This document shows, piece by piece, positions 23,389 through 33,580 of a stretch of 64,000 bases of DNA. A program made the translations under genes and the position numbers. This DNA is from Nephrocerus scutellatus (Eukaryota > Arthropoda > Insecta > Diptera > Pipunculidae). Where the stretch lies: positions 139,592,277 to 139,656,276 of the forward strand of contig OX352761.1 of NCBI GenBank assembly GCA_947095585.1, given 5' to 3'. Below the pieces are notes generated by a model. That model was not told the origin of the DNA, did not search any database, and saw only the letters and a program-made list of their open reading frames with translations. Positions within the stretch are counted from its first letter, which is position 1. Every line of letters begins with the position of its first letter.

Positions 23389-24310
23389 ATGAAATTCGCA
23401 GATCTTGCGAATTGGTCAACAGTGGAAGAGATCCAAACTGCGATCAATCTGCTCAAAAACAACAAAGTAGCTGGACTTGTTGGTATACCAGTTGAATTCC
23501 TGAAAGCAGATCACGCCACAACTGCTGGTATTCTACTTTCGCTGATACAGACTGTTTGGGAAAACGAAACCTATGCCAAGGTTACGTAAACTAATGGGCG
23601 CCGTGACTCAGTGGAAAAGAGCAATACTACTGAGCAGGGGTTCGTGGTTCAAATCCCAGTAATATCAGTTGGCTTAATGGGATGTAAAGTATTCTGCCTA
23701 GATGACCGCACCATCTCTATAACAATCACTGTACGTGAAATGAGAATCGATCGGTCACAGGATAAACGACAATAAGACAAAAATAATGCTCCACACATCA
23801 GCGTATTATTTTGCAGGAGACACCTATTGAAGAGGTCGAACAGTTTAATGACCTCGGAAGTATTGTATCAGCTGATGGTGGTGGTACAATAGCAGAAAAA
23901 ATGGTACAATAGCAGAAAGATAGAGGTGACTCACTGCTTTATTTAAAATTTTGAAATCCTTACGCACTAAGTCTACATCCTAAAGATTTGTTGGCCACAA
24001 GTAATATCAAACCAGGAATTTTGGCGTAGGACAAGAGCTGTTGGATGTCGATAAAGGATAGCGAAAATGGCGGTGGATTTGACACACATTGAGGAACCAA
24101 ATGATAATATTGTAAAGCAGTCCTTTGTATGGAACCCTAAGAGTGCACGACATACTGGAAGACCAAGAACAATGTGGAAATCAACAGTCTTAGCAGAAGT
24201 CGACTACCAGAGGAAAACGAGGCCACAGCTGAAATATCTAGGATGGATGGAGAAGATTTCTTGACGCCATATGCCCCAACCGAGGTTACAGGACATGATG
24301 ATGATGAACA
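23389..24310 (+). mobile_element. RTE-like remnant with a nested SINE
   Basis: The left part (23389-23589) reads as the first RT block, EEIQTAINLLKNNKVAGLVGIPVEFLKAD (GEDGIPAEFLK in typical RTE). After a SINE-like insertion, EETPIEEVEQF-DLGSIVSADGG and a terminal VWNPKSARHTGRPRTMW region follow. The 3' end is a GATGATGATGA tract, as RTE elements have. The catalytic RT core is missing. Confidence 0.75.
23594..23760 (+). mobile_element. tRNA-derived SINE-like insertion
   Basis: GGGCGCCGTGACTCAGTGG (A box) and GTGGTTCAAATCCC (B box) share the head of the 22.3-kb SINE, but the body differs. It lies between the two halves of the RTE remnant. Confidence 0.6.
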
Positions 24311-24818
24311 TGCACCGGTTTAGGTATCAATCTTACGGAATCAATCACCCGAAATGAGAACGGTTGAAGCAAGGCTATTAACCTCCGGCAGAATTTGTCC
24401 GAAAGACCAAGTGACCGGTCCTAGAGGCAAAAAGAGAGAAAGAATTGTCGTTAGCGGACTAAACAAAACTAGAAGATAATTTAAATTACTACTAGGCGAT
24501 GTTCCTTTGATTTTACAAGCTGTTATGAGAGACTCGGTACTTTAGCGCACTTGTGTTTGTGTGTATTTTTATTTTTATTTTGCTTATTACAGGTTGTGTG
24601 GTTGTTTTCTTATTTAAAATTAATTAGATTTCTATGAAAATATTTCTGCGGAGAATTCTTCTGGTTTTGTGTATAGATTTTTTAGTTGTTGTTGTTCTCT
24701 GCTTCTTGCGTTTACGCTTACAAACTAGAATACTTAAGTAGATTGTTATTTTACAATTTCATTTCTTAATTAATAATAATTGTTAAGTATAGTTGTTTTG
24801 ATTTTCGTTTGAGAGCAA
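24311..24818. other. No gene seen
   Basis: Unassigned DNA between the RTE remnant and the presumed dsd 3' end. Includes a (TTTTA)n-like stretch near 24565. Confidence 0.4.
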
Positions 24819-24824
24819 TTTATT
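24819..24824 (-). terminator. Candidate polyadenylation signal of dsd
   Basis: AATAAA on the minus strand, the first canonical hexamer below the dsd stop codon that I find. A further AATAAA-rich cluster lies at 24560-24580. No downstream GU-rich element was assessed in detail. Confidence 0.3.
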
Positions 24825-25969
24825 GAAGAAAAAACGATTTTTTTTTTAAAAATACGTATTCTTTTTAAACATGCATTGATTACGTATAAACTTTTTTTTG
24901 ATTGCCTGCCTAACATTGTGATACCTAACCGATGTGGAACACAATAAGAAGGTTAATCGCAGATGGGATTTCGTGTTTTCCCCAACTCATTTCCATGTTG
25001 TTGCCATGGACGAAACCTTTTTTTTTTTTAATTTTTTACGACAATAACATGGGAAATAATTTAGATAAGTAGGAAAGTTGTAATAAAAATGGGTGTGGCG
25101 GTTTCACAATCGATTTATCTACGTTTGTTCATCAAACACTATTACACTTAGAAATTTAATAATTTAAAATGTTTCAACATATATGTATGTACATATACCA
25201 CCAATTAACTATGTAGGTACATAAATAAAAATCTTATAATATCCTATTATGCCATTCACAAAACACAATAATTAATCAATCAATTTACTAATACATATCT
25301 GATATTTGTTTGTTTAACAAGTTGTTGTTGTTGTTGTTGTTCTTTTGTTTTTCCAATTAATGCGAGAAAACATTTTTTTTTAATGAAATGCCTGTGATGA
25401 GTGTTGTGTATAAAAAATAAATAGTTGAGTTTTTGTTCGATTATACAAGAGACACATACAATGATTTTTTTTTAAAAAAAGAGGTCAGATGATAATAAAT
25501 AAAATTAAAATAACTAAAATACCCTGTAATAAGTTCACATTTTTTTCAAGTCATTGCTGCGCAATCTGCCCGCTACGTTTGCCTTTTTTTTTTGTTAATT
25601 TGTGTAAAGATAAAATGTTAAACGTTGTGAGTGAGGCGGATTGCTGGAGAATTATATCGAGTGGTTTTTTTTTTGCTTGTTTCGTCATTTAATATTACAT
25701 TTAAAAAGTTTAAACTATTTGTTAGCATTGCTGTTGTTATTGCTGCTGATGCTGCTGCTGCTGTTGTTTTAGGTCCTACATTGGATGTTGGCTCTGTTAT
25801 TCTATTCTATTTGTTACATGTACTTTAAAAGTTCAAGTTAAATTTATAATATAATAATATGAATTAATAATTATTTATATATGTATGTATATAATTACAC
25901 ATATATATATATATACATATAGATGTGGGTGTGTGTGTGTGTGTGTACAGTTGCAAATTAAAATTTTCA
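24819..25969 (-). other. Probable dsd 3' UTR
   Basis: Below the dsd stop codon the minus strand is AT-rich, with no transposon piece I can recognise. It carries an (AC)n/(AT)n tract at 25866-25946, a CAG-type run at 25739-25765 and a (GTT)n run at 25321-25341 (plus-strand sense). The first canonical AATAAA on the minus strand that I find is at 24819-24824, which would give a UTR of about 1.15 kb. This is inference from position and composition only. Confidence 0.4.
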
Positions 25970-26124
25970 TTATGTACAGCTATCGGGATGTTGACTTTGC
26001 TTTCGTTTAGTCTTCGGCTCTTTTTGATGGTCTATCGATGGCCTCCTGGGATTACCTAGTGTGACTAATGCACTAGCTACGGCTAAGCCAGCCGCTTGTC
26101 CGGCTGGAGCATGTTGAAGGCCAC
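25970..26124 (-). CDS. dsd: dsd exon 8 (last coding exon)
   Basis: Lies 2.36 kb beyond exon 7. Acceptor TTCGAAG leads in phase 1 into 51 codons containing [16 protein letters not shown], the counterpart of the mammalian [14 protein letters not shown] segment. The protein ends in a basic, hydrophilic tail with a C-terminal Cys-Thr, then TAA at 25970-25972. The motif match and correct phase make it the authentic end of the gene. Confidence 0.9.
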
Positions 26125-29100
26125 CTTCGAAAAGAGATGGTTGTTGTTCTTTTAATTGTTAACTTTTAATATTATCATTAGTTGTGTTCAATGTGTTTTT
26201 AAATACTTTAAGTAACTTGTTTAATTAACCTTTCTTATGCCAGGCATACCAATGAGGTATTAGAGAACCGAGATCTCTATGTACGATTATATATGTCTTA
26301 AATGCTTTTCGATGCGATGCCGATTTTGAGCTAGTTGGTGGAGAATTCCTGTGCAGAATTTTGCAAATTTATTTGTGTATAATCGAAGTGGCAGTAAAGC
26401 AATGATTGGTAAATAAAATAATACTTTTATTGAAGCCTAACCAGCCCCCTAAAATAGGTGGTAGATCTGGAGCAACTAGAACTCTTATAAAATAAACAAA
26501 AATTGCTGGAATGTTTCTAATGGAAATCTGGAACATTTGAGGCTTCAAAAAATGTTCATAAATTAAAAGAACCCCGCTAAGCATTTGATATTCTTTAAAT
26601 CTTGTCATAAACCTGCCTTGTCTTGTTTAAGAGAAGCTTAAAAAATTAATTTATGCGATTTTTTTAGCCTTCAATTTTCCAGATCAACCACCTAATTTAT
26701 TTTCTGCCTTTTAGGGAGCTAGTCCCCTAGCTTCAAAAAACGTTTTTTTGTTTTTTTTTTAAAAATTTAATATAATTTTATTTTATACCTTTTAGTTTTT
26801 TATAATTTATGTATAAATAATTTCAATAATATGAAGACGGGATGATAATATGGAGACCTCAATAATACCCGCAAAATACTCCCAAAAACCTTCTCAAAAC
26901 CCTCTTAGGAACCCGTCAAGACTCACTCAAGATCACACTCAAGACTCTCCTCAACACCACCTAAAGGCCCTCTCAAAACTCCCTCAAGACCCCTTCAAAA
27001 CCCTCTAAAGACCTCATCAAGACCCACTCAAGAACACACTTAAGACCGTCTCAAAACCCTCTCAAGTCCACCTAAAGACTCTCTCAAAACTCCTCAATAT
27101 TAGAGACCACTAAAGCGTTATAACAACACCCTCAAGACCACATCTAGAATCACTTCTCCCTCTAAAACAACCTCAATACTTCCTCAAGGCTACCTCAATA
27201 CCCGCTTATCTCCTGAAGATACAACTAAAGACAATCTCAAAACTCCTTCAAGATGCCCTCAAAACCCCCTCAAGGCCCCTTAAGCCCCACAATACCCCTT
27301 CAAGACCTCCTCAAGACCATCTCAAGACCGCCTAAAATGCCAAATGCCAAAATGATCCCAGGTGATCTGATGGCATATCTCACTGAAAAGTGGTGATATT
27401 AATGCTGTTGCACTCGATATTTCCAAGGCATTTGACAGAGTCTGGCATCAAGCTCTTTTGTTGAAAATGAATCCACAAAAATGCGTACGAGACCGTCAAC
27501 TCACAGCATTAAAATAAAAAAAGTGTGACAGAATGACGACAGACACGGGCAAGTAAATATAAAAGCATTTAAAAAAATTAGGAAAGAGTCGAGAGACGCC
27601 AGCATTGCTGCAGTAAATTTAAGACGGCTAGAAAGATAGAGTTAAATCGATTCTATACGAAAGCTTTTTGGACAGAAGTAAGTTGTGCCAAACTTTGCCA
27701 TATTTTTTTAAATCGCATACACGACAAGAGTTCATTGCTGGGAGTTTGTCGTTTGCCATGACGCCTAAAGTTTAGGAACCGTACACAATGTGATAAGATA
27801 TCTCATCAACTAATCCTTTTTAAATTGTCTGCCCTCGGCTTTGAACCCATATGCTTAAAATCGCTTCAGGTCCGTCCTATCAACCACATTTTTGGCAATC
27901 TCTGGTGTCCCACATGGCAGCCATCCCCTTCTCTTCATCCTAACTATAAATAATCTCGATCTCATCAAACACTCCGCCCTCTCTTTCTACGCTGACGATA
28001 CCAAATTGTTCAAATCGATTTCTTCTCGACAAGACTCCTGTCTCCTCAACAAGACCTAATATTTTTCGACCTGGCCTCAAAAATTGCTGGAGCGCAATAT
28101 CACCAAATGCCAATCTATTAACTGCGGAAGGTTAGCTTAAACCTTACCGTTTAAATAGGTGCTGTTGCCCCCACCAAAAATTTAATTAATACTCATGTGT
28201 ATCTGCGATAACTTGGAAGTAATCGGGCCCCTAGGGCACCCATTTAACCCGATTTTATTCAAATTTTGAACACATGCGTGTCTGCGATTAGAGAATTTAC
28301 ATAAAAATTGTTATGCTTAATTTTTTTAACGGCTGAAAATCATTTAAAGACCGGACAGCAGAAACCCAGCGTAATTGCACGGAATGTGCAACCAAAAACC
28401 AATAAGAAAACAGTTTTTTGCTTGGCTAACGGTAACGGTGACGAATAAACAATATTCCATTTGACCATAAAGACAACAACTCACCTGTGGGCAACCGGAC
28501 TAGAAGGGAAAGCACAGCTGCACGATTTCCGCTACAAGGCTCCAATGCGATCGGACTTGGGCAGTCCTAAAATTGACATAAAAATTAGTTGCTATCAGCA
28601 ATCAATGACCAATAGTGAGCGTCATTTACCTTTTTACGTTTCTTCGTAGCAGTTGTTATGCTCTCAATTGTTTGCGTGAGGTCAATATTTTCTCGATTCT
28701 CTATTTCAACTAATACCTAGGAGAGGACATCAATCAAATCACTTCCAAATTAAAAATTTGCCAACTTATGATCACTTACCTGAGAGAACGGGCGCGATGC
28801 CATCTGCTCCATTTCGACAAACAGTCGCTGGCGCCGCCTGAACATATCGTATTTTTGTTTGATTTTCCACAGAATCGCAGCCATCAGAAGCAACAGAAGG
28901 AAGCACGTCGAGAATGTTATAAAGAATTGCTGTAAATTCAATTTGGGGTACTGTGAAAAGGCGATCTGTATCCAAATTGGCGGCTGGAAGTCGTACACGT
29001 AAACGTAAAATGTTGTCAGGCTGCTATTGTCCTCGGCACTTTGGCCAAAGTTGTAATCCGTTTTCGGGAACCTATGACGGAATGTTGAACAATTAATGCC

Positions 29101-32100
29101 GATAAATGCGATTTTTTCGGGACTGCCAGCCTTGCGGACAGATATGTTCATTTTGGCGGGAACACTGCAGGTTATCGTAAAGTCCGCATCTATGTCTGGC
29201 TTGCCGGGTGAATTACGGAAATTTATTTGAGTGAAATGGCGGTCTTCCTTCTTGGAGAGGTTGAACGTAAACTGATAATCAATGGTGAGTTCGTAGTAGC
29301 AAGACGACTTGAGCGGATCACCGTGGTAGTGATTTTGTCCGTCGCATTTTTCGCAGTGATCACCAACGATTCCCTTGGTATTGCAGAAACATTTTCCAGT
29401 TTCGGTGTGACAAATGTGGCCCTGGTTGTTGCACTCGCACTTTTGGCAAGAACCACCGTTGACTGGATTGCCCCAGAAGCCCGGTTTACATTTCTCACAA
29501 TTAGATCCTGCCGTCAGGTTGGAGCAGGGTTGTTTGCAATTGAAACGGTCGGGACATGTGCTGTGACCGTTACACTGACAATCGGGACACGCTGTGAAGT
29601 ACCATTGCGTGGCAGCACACTCGAGGATATCTTGCGGACCACTGGCACCTCCAGCGAGACAACTTCCAAGACCTGTGTTTGACCCATCGTCACACCATCC
29701 ACATGCGGGATCGTCGCGACACTGATTACACGTCTTGTAGTAGCCGCATTGTGATCCTGATACATGTGAGCGGCACTTTGATGGGTGCGTCGTCCATTCG
29801 CGGCACTGGCCATAAGGGAAGCTGGCTGTGTAGGCGTTGCGGTCGACACAACGTTGCTCATTTTGGCACCAGATGCAGTCGTCCTCAGTGCAATTGGAGC
29901 AGCTAGTTAATGTGGCACAAGGCGGTGGACATGGTATTTCCGCAATGTCGACAGTTCTATTACCAATTACTGGTCGGCAGCGATTATGTTCTGCATCCCA
30001 GATGCAGGTGGGATTCGAAGAACACGAATGGCATGAGTGTAGCTGTTCGCATAGTGTTCCAATTTCTTCCAGGCACTGGTCCAGACGTTTCACTGATATC
30101 GGCGGACCTTCGTAAAAGCTTTCGCGACATCGTTCTTTTGAACACGAGCCATTGCCACAGTAGGTGCAACCGAAGCTGTTCGATACACACGACTGACAAT
30201 TGGTCAGCTCGTGGCAGCGGCTCACGTCATGCAGAAGTTCCGACGTCATTGTCAGCCGACTTTTGACTGGGCACGCGACATAATCGTATTGTTCGCGGCC
30301 AAATATCGACGCCTTCTGCACTTTGCCGATCTCAACGCAACGTAGCTTCTGTACATCCCAAACGCATTTCAGTCCGGGCCGGTTGCTCAGGCATTCCACC
30401 TGCTTGACAAACCAATTGCAGTAACCCGGAGTAAACTTAAGCATATCCGAGAGTAGCTGGCCATCAAAACCACCATAGATGTACAGAGAATCTTCAAACA
30501 CAACCGAACTGTGACCAAAGCGTGCCAAATCAGACTCCAAGTACTTTGGCATGCTTTCGATGTGCCAAGAGTCACAGAATACATCGTACACCATAAGATC
30601 TTGGCTGTAGCACTTAGCGCCATAACTCTGTGAAGTGTCGTTGTGGGTGTTCCCCCCGAATACCATCATCAAGCCAGGACTGATGAAATCGGCCGTATGC
30701 AGCAAACGCGAACTGGGCGCCGATGTCAGTAATAACCAAGTTCGCGTAGCTGGCTCATACGCATACAACTTACTGCTCAGTACTTGGCTACTTTCGCTCT
30801 CCGACACTATCCCGCCGTAAACATAGATTTTCTCCGTCAGAAAATCATAGGCCGCACTGTGGCCATATCCACCCTTTACCACATACCCATTCGTCTCTAC
30901 GATCTTCCACTCGCGAGTTCCAAAGTTAAACTCCTGCACCGTATTCAGATAGCCGTACTGCGACGAATGCCCAAAAATTACAACCATATATTGATAGTTA
31001 CTCTTGTCACCGAATCCAGGAATCAATGTGGCTGTGTGTCCGGCAACTTTCAATGGACCACACATTGTGAACACAGTTGCATTGCACAATTCGGCCTTTA
31101 CTGTGATGTTTTCCCATGTTTTGGCACTCACGTCGAATGCCCAGAGCTCACTGCTGATGCCCTTGTGCTTGATTACACCGCCGTACATGAATATCTTATC
31201 GCCATACATTACAGTGGATACACCGTAGCGATTCTCGGGCACACTTCCACCACTCTCCATATGCACCGTCTCCCAAACATTTCCATTGAAGTCGTAGGTG
31301 ACTAGTAAATCCCCACGATCGTAACTCTCGCCACCGATTATGTGGAGAGTATCACGCCAAACTGCAGCACCATGCGATGCACTTCCTACGGGCGGTGGCG
31401 AGTGTTTAGCCACAACTGTTGACCAAACGCCAAATGGTACTTTCTGGCCACAATCGACACCAGCAAATCCGTGATAACAGTGGCACCTGCAATACACGTG
31501 GGTGAATAGAGATTGAAAATAATCGGCAGCAATTTTCCCAAACTCACCGCTCTTCTTCCTCCTTACAAAGACCATGACCCAAATGGTACGAACAATCCAT
31601 CGGACACAATTCAATATTACACGCTTCCCCAGTATAAAGAGGATCACATACACACGTCCCTTCGTCAGTGCACAACCCATGACCGGAGCAGTCGCGATCT
31701 AAAGCGAAAAAAAAAACAGAAATTAACACCGGAAGCAATGCAGATTGAGGAGTACTCGTAGTTCATCAACTCACTCGATCTACTTGTTGGACAACCATTA
31801 ATCTTGTACGAAATATTAAAGCCAGACATATTGTAGGCATCATCACTAAAGAAATGCAATAAAGCTGAACCCGAGTTTGCAACAATCTCCGGCACACGGC
31901 GAATTGAAAAGTTTTTTCTATACATCAGTCCGCTGTAAGGATAAAATAAATCATCAATAAGTTGTCTACAATGAAACGCTCCAACACATCTACTGCTTAC
32001 CTGTAAACAGCCAAAAGCGGAGACTCAACACTATCTCCATCGTAAATGTACATGTGATCCCAACCGCATTCGGTTGCGAATTCCTCCAAATGAAGCCGAA

Positions 32101-33580
32101 TCTTTGCTGGCTTCTGTATGCTATTTGCGCCGTTGCGATTGCTCCAGTTGGCATGTCGTGCATCGATTAGCCAACTGCATTTAACACTAACCGAATAATT
32201 ACCAAATCCATCGTGAATGACACCTTCCGGTTCGGTTAATCTGCCCAAGCAGAAGAAACAAAAGTAGAAATAAGAAAACGGAATTCAAATTCAATCAAAG
32301 CATAATCTGCGTGAGTGTAAGCAAAAACCTTAACCCTAAACCATTAGCTAGGTGGGTAGGTAGGTGTTTAGTAGAATACAAAGTATGTTGGTCAAATTGC
32401 TGATTCCGGATTAATAGGGACTGAGATTTGCGAACATCCTCCTTAAAGTTAAGAAATTGCTTTTGTGCCTTATCGGTTTGTGGTTAACACAAAATTAAAA
32501 TAAGTTCTCATACGTTTGTAATACAAGTTTTGAATAATGGAGGGAAGAGACAGCAGGTCGGTAAACGACTTTTGTAAGGTTTCACCATCGTTTCCTTGCT
32601 GCCATCAATTTCGGTTTAAGTAAAGCAAATTGGGGGCTGAACTTACTGTTTGCACTTGTGCACAATTACAAGGCATGATATATATGCCGATGCTAACAGG
32701 TTGACTTTATCAGGTTTAAATCAGCACATCTTTACCTACTTTAGGAATGTAGGACTTTTTTGTTGCAGCACTGACCAACAAGGAAATTTTGTTAATTGAA
32801 GAGGACTATCAGAGAGCACTTTTACCATAGGGAATCGTATGGGATTGACTGTGGTACTCTAAGGAAGAATAGATAATTTTTAATAATACCAAGATACTGT
32901 CTTGTAAGTTTAACAATAACCTCTCTTTACAATAAGATTCATCAAAAACCTGTGATGGTCCTCGTTCCCTTACAAACTTAGGTGAGACATTTTATATTTG
33001 AACTTCTGGAAGTGCAAGTAACAACGTAATTATCACAACTACGCCAAGAACAAATTCAATCAAAGGCGGAAGTATTAAATTAAAAAACGAAATCATAAAA
33101 GCAAAGAAAAATAAAATATTTTGCCGTTCGTTGATGATCAAAGCAATGACCACGAACACGACGCAATAAAGAAGAATCAAAGAAAACCACAGCCATCACA
33201 GGTACAGTAAGCCTCAGATAGACCGTTTGTTGACACAAATTTATATTCTTCGTTGCCTTATACGCTTGAGATCTAACACAAATTACTCCATCAGCTCACC
33301 TGACTTTTCCACCGCAAAACTGACAATCGGAACCTTGCCATCCGTCTGGACAAAAGCATGCGTTACTGCGACAAATTCCGCCGTTCAGGCAGTCGGAATC
33401 TGTGCTGCAGTTGAAGGCGTCAATTGTGTGAATTGTCGTAAGCCAAATGGTCGACACCAGCAGCAAAGTCATGAGGCTTGAGAATTTTCGTCGATATTTT
33501 GCATTAAATGTGGACGTCTTTGTGTACGACCACGAGGACGGAAACTGATGTTCCGTGCTGTGTTTCTCCATTGATGACAT
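25970..33580 (-). CDS. dsd: Attractin orthologue (distracted), 8 coding exons
   Basis: Single-pass membrane glycoprotein of the attractin/ATRNL1 family. The joined exons (33300-33580, 32001-32240, 31775-31932, 31548-31698, 28780-31486, 28630-28716, 28485-28566, 25970-26124, read downwards) give 3,861 nt, 1,286 residues plus stop. Every junction is GT-AG with matching phase. Approximate domains: hydrophobic signal segment 36-50; EGF 58-86; CUB 89-222; EGF-like modules 225-290; kelch repeats 295-630; PSI/cysteine-rich 633-909; two laminin-EGF domains 910-1008; attractin-specific ectodomain to 1130; membrane span 1131-1150; cytoplasmic tail of 136 residues with [10 protein letters not shown] and PIALEPC motifs shared with mammalian attractin. 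Family members act at the cell surface; mouse attractin (mahogany) affects melanocortin/agouti signalling and myelination, but the fly role is less clear to me. No C-type lectin domain is visible. The start is the first ATG after an in-frame TAG at 33617-33619 and has A at -3. Confidence 0.93.
26880..27340. repeat. Degenerate CTCAAGACC minisatellite in dsd intron
   Basis: About 45 imperfect units of roughly 9-11 bp related to CCTCAAGACC / CTCAAAACCC, without exact periodicity. The plus strand is almost free of G in long stretches. A related array in opposite sense lies at 61880-62150. Confidence 0.8.
27341..27480 (+). mobile_element. Jockey/CR1-like RT fragment in dsd intron
   Basis: Reads [11 protein letters not shown], then [21 protein letters not shown] in plus-strand frames, the same family as the 15.5-kb and 42.6-kb copies. 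It stops abruptly after that block. Confidence 0.7.
27830..28140 (+). mobile_element. I/Jockey-like RT fragment with intact YADD
   Basis: One plus-strand frame reads [20 protein letters not shown], then [12 protein letters not shown], an intact catalytic YADD box, then a run to a stop near 28060. The PQG block is PHG and lacks the usual GP before LLF. A different family from the CR1-like fragment beside it. Confidence 0.7.
28485..28566 (-). CDS. dsd: dsd exon 7 (conserved cytoplasmic motif)
   Basis: Acceptor ATTTTAG, donor GTGAGT; phase 0 in, phase 1 out. It encodes [20 protein letters not shown], which closely matches the cytoplasmic motif of mammalian attractin and ATRNL1 and separates the protein from MEGF8. 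This exon is too short to appear as a free-standing open frame and was found by following the splice phase. Confidence 0.9.
28630..28716 (-). CDS. dsd: dsd exon 6 (cytoplasmic, 29 codons)
   Basis: Exactly 29 codons between acceptor CTCCTAG and donor GTAAAT, phase 0 on both sides, so it could be skipped without a frame change. It encodes an acidic-then-basic stretch ending in TKKRKK. It is less conserved with mammals than its neighbours, as far as I can judge. Confidence 0.85.
28780..31486 (-). CDS. dsd: dsd exon 5 (kelch, PSI, laminin-EGF, membrane span)
   Basis: A 2,707-nt exon with acceptor TTGCAG before 31486 and donor GTAAGT after 28780 (phase 2 in, phase 0 out). It carries the kelch region with repeated GG and W landmarks (IIGGES, MYGGV, YGGIV, VFGGNT, IYGGFDG). 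Then come several CxxC-rich PSI-type units, two laminin-EGF domains, N-glycosylation sequons and the membrane span. The reading frame also stays open upstream through intron 4 and downstream into intron 5 (nine extra codons to a stop at 28750). Intron 5 retention would therefore truncate the cytoplasmic tail soon after the SRPFSQ motif. Confidence 0.95.
31548..31698 (-). CDS. dsd: dsd exon 4 (EGF-like modules)
   Basis: Acceptor GCTTTAG after a long pyrimidine run, donor GTGAGT; phase 1 in and phase 2 out. It encodes an EGF-like module ([17 protein letters not shown]) and the start of a second one completed by exon 5 ([13 protein letters not shown]). The 61-nt intron after it is the shortest of the gene. 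Confidence 0.9.
31775..31932 (-). CDS. dsd: dsd exon 3 (second half of CUB domain)
   Basis: Acceptor TTACAG before 31932, donor GTGAGT after 31775; enters in phase 2 and leaves in phase 1. It encodes the end of the CUB domain, with the attractin-like run [19 protein letters not shown]. Splicing at this donor removes an open continuation that looks coding by chance. Confidence 0.9.
32001..32240 (-). CDS. dsd: dsd exon 2 (first half of CUB domain)
   Basis: Acceptor GGGCAG precedes 32240 and donor GTAAGC follows 32001, phase 2 on both sides. It continues the CUB domain in frame from exon 1 (RLTEPEG) and contains the [13 protein letters not shown] motif, typical of calcium-binding CUB modules, followed by LLAVY at the junction. 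The intron before it is 1,059 nt long; the next is 68 nt. Confidence 0.92.
33300..33580 (-). CDS. dsd: dsd exon 1 (start, signal segment, EGF)
   Basis: Encodes residues 1-93 plus two bases. A 35-residue hydrophilic, partly basic leader precedes the hydrophobic run, so this is either a long signal peptide or a start upstream of the one used. A second ATG four codons in is an alternative start. Six spaced cysteines at 58, 64, 70, 75, 77 and 86 form an EGF module. The donor GTGAGC follows at 33299; phase 2. Confidence 0.9.

Larger units (their letters stand above)
26125..28484 (-). other. dsd intron 7, filled with transposon debris
   Basis: A 2,360-nt intron against 61-76 nt for most others in this gene. 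It contains a degenerate CTCAAGACC minisatellite (26880-27340), a plus-strand jockey/CR1-like RT fragment (27341-27480) and a plus-strand I/Jockey-like RT fragment (27830-28140). A piece of a dispersed repeat lies near 28160-28290. The insertions are antisense to dsd. Confidence 0.8.

Noticed and set aside
30784..31305. 173-codon plus-strand open frame
   Set aside because: Antisense shadow of the dsd kelch exon; no motif of its own. The same holds for the other plus-strand frames between 29.2 and 31.8 kb.
31487..31680. N-terminal extension of the large minus-strand open frame (starts [10 protein letters not shown])
   Set aside because: It is intron 4 plus exon 4 read in the wrong frame. Splicing at 31548/31486 joins the EGF modules in the correct phase.
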